Assembly (NCBI GenBank): GCA_937892085.1
Contig: CALAVD010000308.1
Coordinates: forward strand, 1 to 29,118
Direction: 5' to 3'
Length of the DNA: 29,118 nucleotides
Source of the DNA: an uncultured Prevotellaceae bacterium
GTDB lineage: Bacteria > Bacteroidota > Bacteroidia > Bacteroidales > Muribaculaceae
Shown here in pieces: positions 1 through 6,358 of the stretch. The first letter of the stretch is position 1. Each line of letters starts with the position of its first letter. Below the pieces are notes generated by a model. That model made no database searches, had not been told where the DNA came from, and worked only from the letters and a program-made list of their open reading frames with translations. The position numbers and the translations under genes were made by a program.

Positions 1-50
1 CATACGAGATTCAAGTGTGACTGGAGTTCAGACGTGTGCTCTTCCGATCT
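1..50 (+). other. Illumina adapter contamination
   Basis: These 50 bases are not genomic. They match the 3' part of the Illumina P7 oligo (CATACGAGAT), a six-base index (TCAAGT, read as ACTTGA) and the TruSeq read-2 primer site ending in GCTCTTCCGATCT. Translations of this adapter give the known artefact peptides MTGVQTCALPIS on the plus strand and RKSTRLNSSHT on the minus strand. The contig therefore ends because a read with untrimmed adapter was assembled; genomic sequence begins at base 51. Confidence 0.97.
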
Positions 51-586
51 CGGTTGCGGTCAATCAAATGGCTCTTGCTCCGTGCATAGCCCCCCCAGAG
101 CATGTAGACCAGATTCTCGCGTTCCCTCGCCAGTGCTTGTATGGCGGCATCGGTGAGTGTCTGCCAGCCTATGCGTGCGTGGCTGTTAGCCTGATGCGCC
201 CGGACGGTCAGCGTGGCATTTAGCAGGAGCACGCCCTGACAGGCCCAGCGGGTGAGGTCGCCGTCCTGCGGCATGGGGATGCCTAAGTCGCTGGAAATCT
301 CGCGGAAAATGTTTTGCAGCGACGGCGGGAAAGGCACGCCATCGTTAACCGAGAAGCACAACCCGTTGGCCTGACCGTCATCGTGATAAGGGTCTTGACC
401 AAGTATCACTACCTTCACCTCGTTGAATGGTGTGGCGTCGAAAGCGGCAAAAATCTGCCTCCCTGGCGGGAATACCCGAGTGGAGCGGTACTGCTCACGC
501 ACAAAGTCGGTGAGCCTCACAAAATAGTCCTTCTCCCACACGTCGGCAAGCTCTCCCAGCCAACTCTCCTCAATTCTCACTGTCAT
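51..586 (-). CDS. ung: uracil-DNA glycosylase, family 1 (C-terminus cut off)
   Basis: Removes uracil from DNA in the base-excision pathway. The water-activating motif GQDPYHD (about residues 63-69, Asp65 catalytic), the uracil-binding stretch GLCFSV and LLNATLTV are all present. The start at 586 gives a normal family-1 N-terminus. About 178 codons are genomic; the reading frame then runs into adapter, so the C-terminal HPSPLS-type loop is missing through truncation, not mutation. It is the last visible gene of the leftward early operon and overlaps the preceding gene by 4 bases. Together with the dUTPase upstream it suggests the phage keeps uracil out of its DNA. Family assignment is secure. 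Confidence 0.95.
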
Positions 587-882
587 AGCTCAATTTTTGA
601 AATAAGATAGTCCTTGTCAACCATCACATCCTCGCCGGTGCTGTCGTCCCAGCACTCCACATCGACACTTCTGATTTCATCTACCACGTCATCGGTCTGC
701 ACGAGGCTGCGTCCCCATTCGAAGTTCTGCCAGTCCTCTACGCTATGCCAGTCGTAGTCCACGCTTATGTTCCCCTCTATATTGCCGCTCGTAAACTCGG
801 CATATTTCAGGCATTTCTCTCCGTCATACTCATAGTCCGCCGCATTCACGGCAGCTGCTATTATGTCCTCTATTCTCTCCAT
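583..882 (-). CDS. hypothetical acidic protein, 99 aa
   Basis: Not recognised. A small, strongly acidic protein (many Asp and Glu, for example VECWDDSTGED) without membrane segments or a clear motif. The 4-base overlap with ung downstream and 13-base overlap with the gene upstream place it in the same translationally coupled operon. Small acidic proteins are common in phage early regions, but the sequence shows no function. Confidence 0.75.
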   Translation of the reverse strand: MERIEDIIAAAVNAADYEYDGEKCLKYAEFTSGNIEGNISVDYDWHSVEDWQNFEWGRSLVQTDDVVDEIRSVDVECWDDSTGEDVMVDKDYLISKIEL

Positions 883-1115
883 TGGTCTCTCTTGTTTTTT
901 TTGTGGATATTTGCTATGTCGTGCGGCTCGTAGTCACCGCCCCGTATCATTCTTAGCCCGCTCGCCACATGGTCGAGGTAGGTGCGCATGCGCTTCACCC
1001 CTGTTCTGTGCGGGAAAGATTTACCGTTGAATCCTGGCTCTCGCATCATACTGTCCAGCTCATCCATCCAGCCGTATAAATCTGTTAATGCCAATTCTTT
1101 CAGTGTCATAATCAT
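870..1115 (-). CDS. hypothetical protein, 81 aa
   Basis: Not recognised. Mostly polar and helical, ending in a basic tail (HKKNKRDQWRE). The ATG at 1115 is chosen because it overlaps the upstream stop as ATGA, a common coupled arrangement; a second in-frame ATG lies two codons later. No catalytic or DNA-binding motif is visible. Confidence 0.72.
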   Translation of the reverse strand: MIMTLKELALTDLYGWMDELDSMMREPGFNGKSFPHRTGVKRMRTYLDHVASGLRMIRGGDYEPHDIANIHKKNKRDQWRE

Positions 1116-1411
1116 GTAGTTTTCTTTATAAAGTCAAACCATTCACGTCGCAGGGTGTCACGGTCGGGGATGTCGTGGCTGTGGCACTGTCTCAGCCACT
1201 TGCCGAAATCCCGTATCACCCCGATATTATCGGCTCGCACTGGTTCCCATCCGTCACGCACACTCGCCTCAAAGGTCTCCTGAGCTTGGTATTCCTCGCT
1301 CAACCGCAGCTGCATCTCGCCTGTGCGACGAGTCATCGCCTCGTTGTACCACAGCCGCGCCGTGTCTCCACTCAACGCCCTGTCGAGCATCATATCTATG
1401 TATATCCCCAT
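1112..1411 (-). CDS. hypothetical protein, 99 aa
   Basis: Not recognised. The frame is open back to 1471, but that extension would lie inside the dut coding sequence and is very Arg-rich (RPWRRRLRTHRR), typical of out-of-frame translation. The start MGIYIDMM at 1411, just past the dut stop, is preferred. The protein is rich in Arg and Glu and ends WFDFIKKTT. It sits between dut and two small genes in the early operon. No function inferred. Confidence 0.7.
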   Translation of the reverse strand: MGIYIDMMLDRALSGDTARLWYNEAMTRRTGEMQLRLSEEYQAQETFEASVRDGWEPVRADNIGVIRDFGKWLRQCHSHDIPDRDTLRREWFDFIKKTT

Positions 1412-1413
1412 AA

Positions 1414-1872
1414 TCAATCTCCTGTGTGTCCGAAGCCTCCGTCGCCACGGTCTGTGTTGCTTAACTTGCATTCTTTGAAAATCACATCTTCCACCTTGTA
1501 GACCGAGAGCTGGGCGATGCGCTGACCTTGCCTGATATAGAAATTCCTGTCACGGTTGCACAGTATCACACCAACCGCGCCTCGATAGTCTGAGTCTATC
1601 TTGCCTTGTATCACATCGCAGTCAAAACGCTGAAACTCGTTACTGGTGTAGTCTGTCACACCGGCGAAGCCTCTTGCCGAATATCCGCTTCGGGGTTCTA
1701 TCTTCGCCTCGTAGCCTCTCGGCATCTCAACGGCAAAGCCTAAGTCTATGATTTGTCTGCCGCCTCTCACAAGCATCGTCAAGGGTGCATAGACGTCATA
1801 CGCCGCGGCACCCTCGGTCGCCCTGGTGGGCAGCACCGCATTTGTATTCAATAGATTAATTTTTAACTCCAT
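1414..1872 (-). CDS. dut: deoxyuridine 5'-triphosphate nucleotidohydrolase
   Basis: Hydrolyses dUTP to dUMP and pyrophosphate, lowering dUTP and feeding dTMP synthesis; the family acts as a trimer in the cytoplasm. All five family motifs are visible with the start at 1872: AAAYDVYA (motif 1, about 22-29), PRSGYSARG (motif 2, about 60-68), GKIDSDYRGAVGV (motif 3, about 90-102), RIAQL (motif 4, about 118-122) and the C-terminal GDGGFGHTG (motif 5, about 143-151). The frame continues to 1917 (MPILKIIYKQ), but this upstream part is AT-rich leader and falls outside the family's normal N-terminus. At 152 residues the length is normal for a trimeric dUTPase. It lies downstream of the primase-helicase. 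Confidence 0.95.
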   Translation of the reverse strand: MELKINLLNTNAVLPTRATEGAAAYDVYAPLTMLVRGGRQIIDLGFAVEMPRGYEAKIEPRSGYSARGFAGVTDYTSNEFQRFDCDVIQGKIDSDYRGAVGVILCNRDRNFYIRQGQRIAQLSVYKVEDVIFKECKLSNTDRGDGGFGHTGD

Positions 1873-1904
1873 AGTTTTTTTAATTATCTGTTTATATATT
1901 ATTT

Positions 1905-3701
1905 TTAGAATGGGCAATCAGTGCCTGATGAGTCAAGAAAGTCGTAGTCGTTGCCAGTCGCTATATTATCCGGTTGTGCCTGTTGCTCGGGTGGCAACAG
2001 CCAGTTACTGTTGTCCCACAGAACTGGCAGGTCTTTACCCCAAGGAACATACCGGCCATTGTTGATGTTGAATTTGAAGAACGCCTCTCCTTTGTGACCT
2101 AAAAACCGACTCTTGACTTTCTCCACTTTGATGAGTGTGGTGTCATTGTCGAAATCGCGGTAAACAACTATGCCGTAGTCGCTCTTGTTCAGGAAGTGGG
2201 CCGAACCGCTCACGTCATACATCGTGGGGATGCCATCGTTATCTTTGTCTTTGCGTATCTTGGTGGGATGCGCCACAAGGCACACGAGCAGGTCGTTCCT
2301 GATGGCGAAGTTCCTTAACGCCTCAAGCATCGCCCTGATGTAGTTTGTCTCGCTCTGGTTGCCGAAATCGGTGTCGATAGAGCTGTATGGGTCAATGACG
2401 AGCACCTTGATGCCTCGACGCCGCACTAAGAATTGCGCTTTTTCCAAAATCGTTGCTATTGTCTGATTGTCTTCGGGCATGATATGGAAAAAGTTGGTCC
2501 TCACATAATCTTTACCCATCTGATACTCGCTCTCGCTCATGTGCAGGTAGTTGGAGTTGAAACTCTTACCTATCAGCACCTGTATCAGCTCCTGGGCGTG
2601 ACTCTCCATAGGCATACTCTCGGGTGAGAAGAACGCCGCCTTCCATCCGTACCGCATGTTGAGCCTCACGGCTATCTCAATCATCACCTGCGACTTGCCG
2701 TGCGACGGAATGCCAGTCACTATCATTATGCGTTTCGTGGTAAACGAAATCAGCTCGTCGAGGTTGGGCCACCCCACGGTGCATCCCTTAGGCGCCCCAT
2801 TGTGATATAGCATGTCGAGGTTGGGCTCATAGTCTTCAAGATAGTAAATACCGCCCACCTTCACATCCTGGGCAGCATCAACGCAGTTTCTCAACGATTC
2901 CTTGCCGTATTTCCTTAACTGGTCGTTGGCATCCTTGCATCCGTCGCTCCAGTTTACTATCATACACCTCTCGGGACCGAAACGTCTTACCATCTCTTCT
3001 TTGAGCATGACACCTTTCTCGTCGTTGTCAACGGCGATGTAGATGGTCTTCTTGTCGTCAAACCACTCCATAAAGTCGTCAAGCCACTCAAGGTTCTTGT
3101 TGGCGCCGTTGGGAACGCTTATCACATTATCGATGCCAGCCTCGATAAAACTGAGACAATCACCTTCTCCCTCTACTAAATATGCCGTGTCGCAGTCTTT
3201 TATGCTGTCTATGTTGTAGGGTGTCAGTTCCGCGCCCTGCACCATCTTGAACTTCTTGTCGCCGGTGCGGTATTTGATGTTCACCAGCTCTCCGTCGAGG
3301 AAGTAGGGAAACTGCACGGTGTTCATCTCTTTGCCCGCCTGCGGCATAAACTCTTTGCCCTCGGCGATGTGCATTTTCCTCAATGTGTCAAGTGAAATGC
3401 CGCGCAGCGACCAGTAGTTGACGAGCTTCTGCGACAGCCCGCTCTCTTTTATCGGGTCGGGTCTCACATAGTCTTTCTTCCCTTTCCAGTTTATCTTGCT
3501 CCGGTCGTAGCCTTTCAACCCTCCCGACCATCCGCAGTAGTGGCAGTTCCAAATCGCCGCGTCGAGGTTTACGCTCAACGACCTGTCCTCGGGATGGGAA
3601 CGTCCACTTGTCCTGCATTTGGGGCACACGGTCTTTACGTTTCCGTGTATGCGTCGGTATGGTATCTTTATGCCGTAATCGGCAAATGTCTCTTTCTCCA
3701 T
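1905..3701 (-). CDS. phage primase-helicase (zinc finger, TOPRIM, RecA-like helicase)
   Basis: Bifunctional replication protein of the T7 gp4 / Twinkle type: primes lagging-strand synthesis and unwinds the fork. With the ATG at 3701 (598 aa) the order is: zinc ribbon with Cys26/Cys29 and Cys53/Cys56 (CPKC, CHYC), TOPRIM (LVEGEGD about 175-181, then AVDNDEKG about 223-230), and a DnaB-family ATPase with Walker A GIPSHGKS (about 330-337) and Walker B VLVIDPYSS. The frame is open to a GTG at 3740, but that would overlap the previous gene; the ATG starts 2 bases after that gene's stop. It lies directly after the replication-initiator-like gene, the usual pairing of loader and helicase. Confidence 0.93.
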   Translation of the reverse strand: MEKETFADYGIKIPYRRIHGNVKTVCPKCRTSGRSHPEDRSLSVNLDAAIWNCHYCGWSGGLKGYDRSKINWKGKKDYVRPDPIKESGLSQKLVNYWSLRGISLDTLRKMHIAEGKEFMPQAGKEMNTVQFPYFLDGELVNIKYRTGDKKFKMVQGAELTPYNIDSIKDCDTAYLVEGEGDCLSFIEAGIDNVISVPNGANKNLEWLDDFMEWFDDKKTIYIAVDNDEKGVMLKEEMVRRFGPERCMIVNWSDGCKDANDQLRKYGKESLRNCVDAAQDVKVGGIYYLEDYEPNLDMLYHNGAPKGCTVGWPNLDELISFTTKRIMIVTGIPSHGKSQVMIEIAVRLNMRYGWKAAFFSPESMPMESHAQELIQVLIGKSFNSNYLHMSESEYQMGKDYVRTNFFHIMPEDNQTIATILEKAQFLVRRRGIKVLVIDPYSSIDTDFGNQSETNYIRAMLEALRNFAIRNDLLVCLVAHPTKIRKDKDNDGIPTMYDVSGSAHFLNKSDYGIVVYRDFDNDTTLIKVEKVKSRFLGHKGEAFFKFNINNGRYVPWGKDLPVLWDNSNWLLPPEQQAQPDNIATGNDYDFLDSSGTDCPF

Positions 3702-3703
3702 TG

Positions 3704-4633
3704 TCACGTTGTAATCCAGCACTTCTCGCTCTTGCCCCACACATGCCTCTCACTCGGTCTGGGCGGAGCGTCGTCTGGCACTATAATCTTCGTCTTGCTC
3801 CACTGGTTGATGTAGTATCGGTTACCGTCATCGTCAATCATCTCACCCGGTCCGAGCTTTATCCCTGTCGCCTTGCTCAAGTCAAGAAAAGGTATCGCAC
3901 GTTTCAGCCATCGGCAGTTGCGCATGTATCCGTTCTTGATGAAATCCGCCTGCATCAGGCTGTTTATTATATGCCTGTAGAACTCGTTGGCGAGTGCGTC
4001 GAAGTCTTTTATCTTGAGATATGCCAGTGCCATTTGCAGGCTGTCGTCGGTTTTCATTTTTGTAGCCTGCTCGATAAATGTTGCCTTGAAATCCTGTTTT
4101 TTGTCGCCGTTAGAACTGTTATTGGCGACTTTTTCAAATTTTTTCTCACATTCTTTTATATGAGGAATAATATTTATATTATTACTCATATTTTCTTGTT
4201 TATTATCTGTATGTTCTTTATATGGTATTGGTTGTTCGTTTTCAACCATTCGATTGGTTGATTTCGCACAATCGTTCGGTTGATTTCGCACAATCGTAGG
4301 TTTGCTTTGTTCATCGGCAACTTTTTGACCTAAATCACCAAGTGTATACCACTGTGTGTGATCAAAAGCCTCCTCGTTAAATTCATCTATCAAAATCATT
4401 CCCTCTTCTTCTAAAAGTTTTAGTGATTTCTTTATTGTGTATCTTTTCAAGAAAGGGAAAAGCTCAATGAATGCGTCGATAGAGTTATGCGTCCAATACC
4501 TGCCGTTATGGTAATGGGTCTTTTGCTTGTTTGCCTTATTCTTTTTTACCCAAAAAACTATGTTCTGGAACAACACGGCGGCGGCAATACCAAACTCTTT
4601 TGCCACATTGGGGTCAAAATAATACAACGTCAT
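3704..4633 (-). CDS. replication initiator / helicase-loader-like protein (DnaD/DnaT type)
   Basis: Probably delivers the helicase to the phage origin. The N-terminal about 110 residues (YYFDPNVAKEFGIAAAVLFQ and FLKRYTIKKSLKLLEEEG) have the winged-helix pattern seen at the start of many phage replication organisers. A low-complexity linker rich in Asn, Lys and Gln follows (about 120-165). The C-terminal part, with FYRHIINSLMQ and YMRNCRWLKRAIPFL, resembles a domain common in Bacteroidota phage replication proteins. The gene is 309 codons long and its stop is 2 bases before the primase-helicase start. Assignment rests on pattern and context, not on a catalytic motif. Confidence 0.8.
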   Translation of the reverse strand: MTLYYFDPNVAKEFGIAAAVLFQNIVFWVKKNKANKQKTHYHNGRYWTHNSIDAFIELFPFLKRYTIKKSLKLLEEEGMILIDEFNEEAFDHTQWYTLGDLGQKVADEQSKPTIVRNQPNDCAKSTNRMVENEQPIPYKEHTDNKQENMSNNINIIPHIKECEKKFEKVANNSSNGDKKQDFKATFIEQATKMKTDDSLQMALAYLKIKDFDALANEFYRHIINSLMQADFIKNGYMRNCRWLKRAIPFLDLSKATGIKLGPGEMIDDDGNRYYINQWSKTKIIVPDDAPPRPSERHVWGKSEKCWITT

Positions 4634-4641
4634 AGTCTATA

Positions 4642-4884
4642 TTATGTTTTATGTCGCAAGGCATCATCTTGCGAGTGTAACTCCTTTCTTCTTACCACCG
4701 GCACCTTGTTTATCGTCACCGCTCCCTCGTATCTGCCGCTCTTGATGAGGATGCGCATCTCGTTGGTGATGTCGTTCTCGATATAACGGAAGATGTCGTG
4801 CAGCGAGCAGTCGTTGGGCGCTTTGCCTTTGCTCCGCTTCTCGGCGATTACCTGCTCTACGATGTTTTCTATGTTTATTTCCAT
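4642..4884 (-). CDS. hypothetical protein, 80 aa, start fused to a decayed CRISPR-like repeat
   Basis: Not recognised. A charged, helical protein (MEINIENIVEQVIAEKRSKG at the start, basic C-terminus), 8 bases upstream of the replication-protein gene. Its ATG (4884-4882) overlaps the last base of the repeat-like sequence at 4884-4919. If that repeat were processed as a guide RNA, its guide would be this gene's own first codons. This points to cis control of the gene, but that is inference. Confidence 0.7.
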   Translation of the reverse strand: MEINIENIVEQVIAEKRSKGKAPNDCSLHDIFRYIENDITNEMRILIKSGRYEGAVTINKVPVVRRKELHSQDDALRHKT

Positions 4885-4919
4885 CTGTATATCCTTACAA
4901 ATTTGTTGGGCTATAACCC
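4884..4919 (-). repeat. solitary degenerate CRISPR-like repeat (module 3)
   Basis: In the minus-strand sense this 36-base stretch keeps the 3' end of the two intact repeat types (AAGGATATACAG) but has lost the 5' half: GGGTTATAGCCC stands where they have GTTGTATGACCT. There is no second repeat and no spacer; the next base is the first of a start codon. It lies between tracr-like copy 3 and the 80-aa gene, the same relative position as the arrays in modules 1 and 2. Confidence 0.7.
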
Positions 4920-4936
4920 AATGAACATATTTCTTT

Positions 4937-5017
4937 GTCGCATAACCTGTTATAAGAACTTTCCGAGTGAATTTCTCCTCAGATTAAGGTACTACAGCGT
5001 ACCCGGAATATCGTTTA
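4937..5017 (-). ncRNA. tracrRNA-like RNA, copy 3
   Basis: Third copy of the RNA element also found at 6281-6358 and 7634-7711. Read on the minus strand: conserved 5' box TAAACGATATTCCGGG, hairpin H1 (GGTAC, loop GCTGTA, GTACC; 5003-4988), hairpin H2 (TCTGAG / CTCGGA; 4983-4962) and an anti-repeat ending AGGTTATGCGAC (4948-4937). The anti-repeat can pair at all 12 positions, with G-U wobbles, to GTTGTATGACCT at the 5' end of the intact repeats, but hardly to its own decayed repeat. The loop GCTGTA is complementary to the repeat 3' end TACAGC. A terminator lies just upstream, so this copy probably has its own promoter, which I could not identify. Confidence 0.8.
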
Positions 5018-5018
5018 T

Positions 5019-5048
5019 TAAAAAATGCGGTGTCCTGCGCCACCGCAT
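5019..5048 (-). terminator. intrinsic terminator before tracr-like copy 3
   Basis: On the minus strand ATGCGGTG, an 8-base loop and CACCGCAT form a perfect 8-bp stem followed by six T. It lies downstream of the 116-aa gene, separating that transcript from the third tracr-like module. Confidence 0.75.
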
Positions 5049-5211
5049 GCACAACTAATAACTAAAAATTCAAATTTTACTATGAAAACGAGATTGCACA
5101 TCCGCACCGTCCGCAGGAACGGCGTATTTGCCTATTTGCCTTGCGTGTGCCGCATTTAAAAGTCCAATCCTACTAATTTATCATCTGAGAAATTTAAGTC
5201 CGTCAGAGTGG

Positions 5212-5562
5212 CTAATTCAGGATATTGCCCTTATCTTTCGCAATCATGTTCTCATACTGCTCTATTTTGTCTTCACAGTAAGTCCATTTGACTGCTTGAT
5301 TTTTTAGCGTCATCTTGATATATGTGTTCTTGATGAGTTCAAGGTATTCGGGTATAGGATCGTCGCCATTGAGCTTGATCGTGTATTTGCCAAAAGCTGC
5401 CAGAATAGGTTGCAGGGCGAAGTTTATGGCATACATGTGCGCCTTCACGCCCAATGAGCCTTTCTCATCCAATTTCTGTGCGACAAACGACGCTATTTCA
5501 TTAGCCAACTCAAAGACCTCATCCCCCAAGATGCCAGTTTTTTGTTCCTTGTCTTTGCTCAT
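5212..5562 (-). CDS. hypothetical protein, 116 aa
   Basis: Not recognised. Soluble and mostly helical, with a Lys/Asp-rich first segment (MSKDKEQKTG) and a helix FVAQKLDEKG. Its ATG overlaps the stop of the DUF1064-type gene by 4 bases, so the two are probably co-translated. A strong terminator follows about 160 bases downstream. Confidence 0.7.
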   Translation of the reverse strand: MSKDKEQKTGILGDEVFELANEIASFVAQKLDEKGSLGVKAHMYAINFALQPILAAFGKYTIKLNGDDPIPEYLELIKNTYIKMTLKNQAVKWTYCEDKIEQYENMIAKDKGNILN

Positions 5563-6125
5563 GTCTCTCTGATTTTAATGTTATGTACGTGCAGCATCAG
5601 TTTGCGTCGCAGCACATAGTCCTTCTCTTTTCGTGTGTATTCACTCTTGGTGTCCTCTACGATGATGTTGCCGTCGGCGTTGTTATACACGAAGTCGGCG
5701 GTATAGACGGCGTTCTTCTCGACGCATACACGCTTCATCACCGGCACAGTTTTTTCAAGCGCCTGTATCACCTTGTATGCGCAGCCGTTATCCTTGCAGT
5801 GGTTCTTGGCAGCCGACTTGGTGGGAAACTCCATATCGTCAACCACATAGATTTTCACCGTCTTGTAGCGGACGGTCCTCTGCTCGTATTTGGCGGGTAT
5901 CAGCTCATACTCCACCTGTCGGCGCAGGTCGCTAATCCTGCCGGCACGCTGTTCCTGCTGCAAGAAAAGCCAACGCTCGTACTCTTTCGTCGAGTCGTAC
6001 TTCTCGACGGTCTTGAAGTCGATGCCGTGTTCGTTGCAGTAGAACTTGGCGTCGTGTTCGCTTCGGAACATGTGCGGATTGCCGGGGACAATCCACACCT
6101 TTTTCGCAAAAAATTTATTAGTCAT
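5559..6125 (-). CDS. DUF1064-type phage endonuclease (PD-(D/E)XK fold)
   Basis: DUF1064 proteins are phage nucleases related to Holliday-junction resolvases. The family's N-terminal pattern is visible (FDS-like KYDSTKEYERWLFL, then AGRISDLRRQVEYELIP, about 43-78). The C-terminal active-site region is YTADFVYNNADGNIIVEDTKS followed by KDYVLRRKLML, giving the D...(E/D)xK catalytic signature (Asp in TADF, Glu-Asp-Thr-Lys in VEDTK). A tandem segment FPTKSAAKNHCKDNG resembles the N-terminal FRSEHDAKFYCNEHG, so a small internal duplication is likely. The ATG is 34 bases after the last repeat of array 2, which places this gene directly behind a guide-RNA module. Confidence 0.78.
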   Translation of the reverse strand: MTNKFFAKKVWIVPGNPHMFRSEHDAKFYCNEHGIDFKTVEKYDSTKEYERWLFLQQEQRAGRISDLRRQVEYELIPAKYEQRTVRYKTVKIYVVDDMEFPTKSAAKNHCKDNGCAYKVIQALEKTVPVMKRVCVEKNAVYTADFVYNNADGNIIVEDTKSEYTRKEKDYVLRRKLMLHVHNIKIRET

Positions 6126-6159
6126 GTTTTTTCTTTTTTTTTTCTACTCTTGCGCTGGC

Positions 6160-6261
6160 GCTGTATATCCCTTTCAAAATTATAGGTCATACAACAGCCT
6201 TACTGATGAGGAATTAAAGCAGTCGGCTGTATATCCCTTTCAAAATTATAGGTCATACAAC
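6160..6261 (-). CRISPR. mini CRISPR array 2 (two 36-nt repeats, one 30-nt spacer)
   Basis: Two identical 36-base repeats (6226-6261 and 6160-6195) flank one 30-base spacer (6196-6225). In the minus-strand sense the repeat starts GTTGTATGACCTAT and ends AAAGGGATATACAGC. Both ends equal those of array 1 while the middle differs. Read on the plus strand, the spacer translates in one frame as LTDEELKQS, which looks like ordinary coding sequence, so the protospacer is probably a gene. Nothing in this window matches it beyond about 9 bases. The array lies between tracr-like copy 2 and the DUF1064 gene. Confidence 0.88.
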
Positions 6262-6280
6262 CTGTTGTCAGTAATATTCT

Positions 6281-6358
6281 GTCATATAACCATTTAGAGG
6301 GATTTTGGGAGTGGTAAAACCCTCCCATTAAGGCGTTACAGCACGCCCGATATGTAGT
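6281..6358 (-). ncRNA. tracrRNA-like RNA, copy 2
   Basis: Minus-strand order: 5' box overlapping the cas12-like stop codon (TAAACTACATATCGGG), hairpin H1 (GGCGT, loop GCTGTA, ACGCC; 6347-6332), hairpin H2 (TGGGAG / CTCCCA; 6327-6306, with an inner GG/CC pair) and the anti-repeat (ATCCCT at 6303-6298, TGGTTATATGAC at 6292-6281). Both stems differ in sequence from copies 1 and 3, yet every change is compensated. ATCCCT matches AGGGAT, which is specific to the array-2 repeat, and 11 of 12 positions of the distal anti-repeat pair with GTTGTATGACCT when G-U is allowed. It lies immediately upstream of array 2. Confidence 0.85.

Noticed and set aside
17..223. Plus-strand frame starting MTGVQTCALPIS
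   Set aside because: Its start is translated Illumina adapter and the rest is antisense to ung.
5082..5159. 25-codon plus-strand ORF (MKTRLHIRTVRRNGVF...)
   Set aside because: The hairpin before it works as a minus-strand terminator, no plus promoter is seen, and the peptide is unremarkable.
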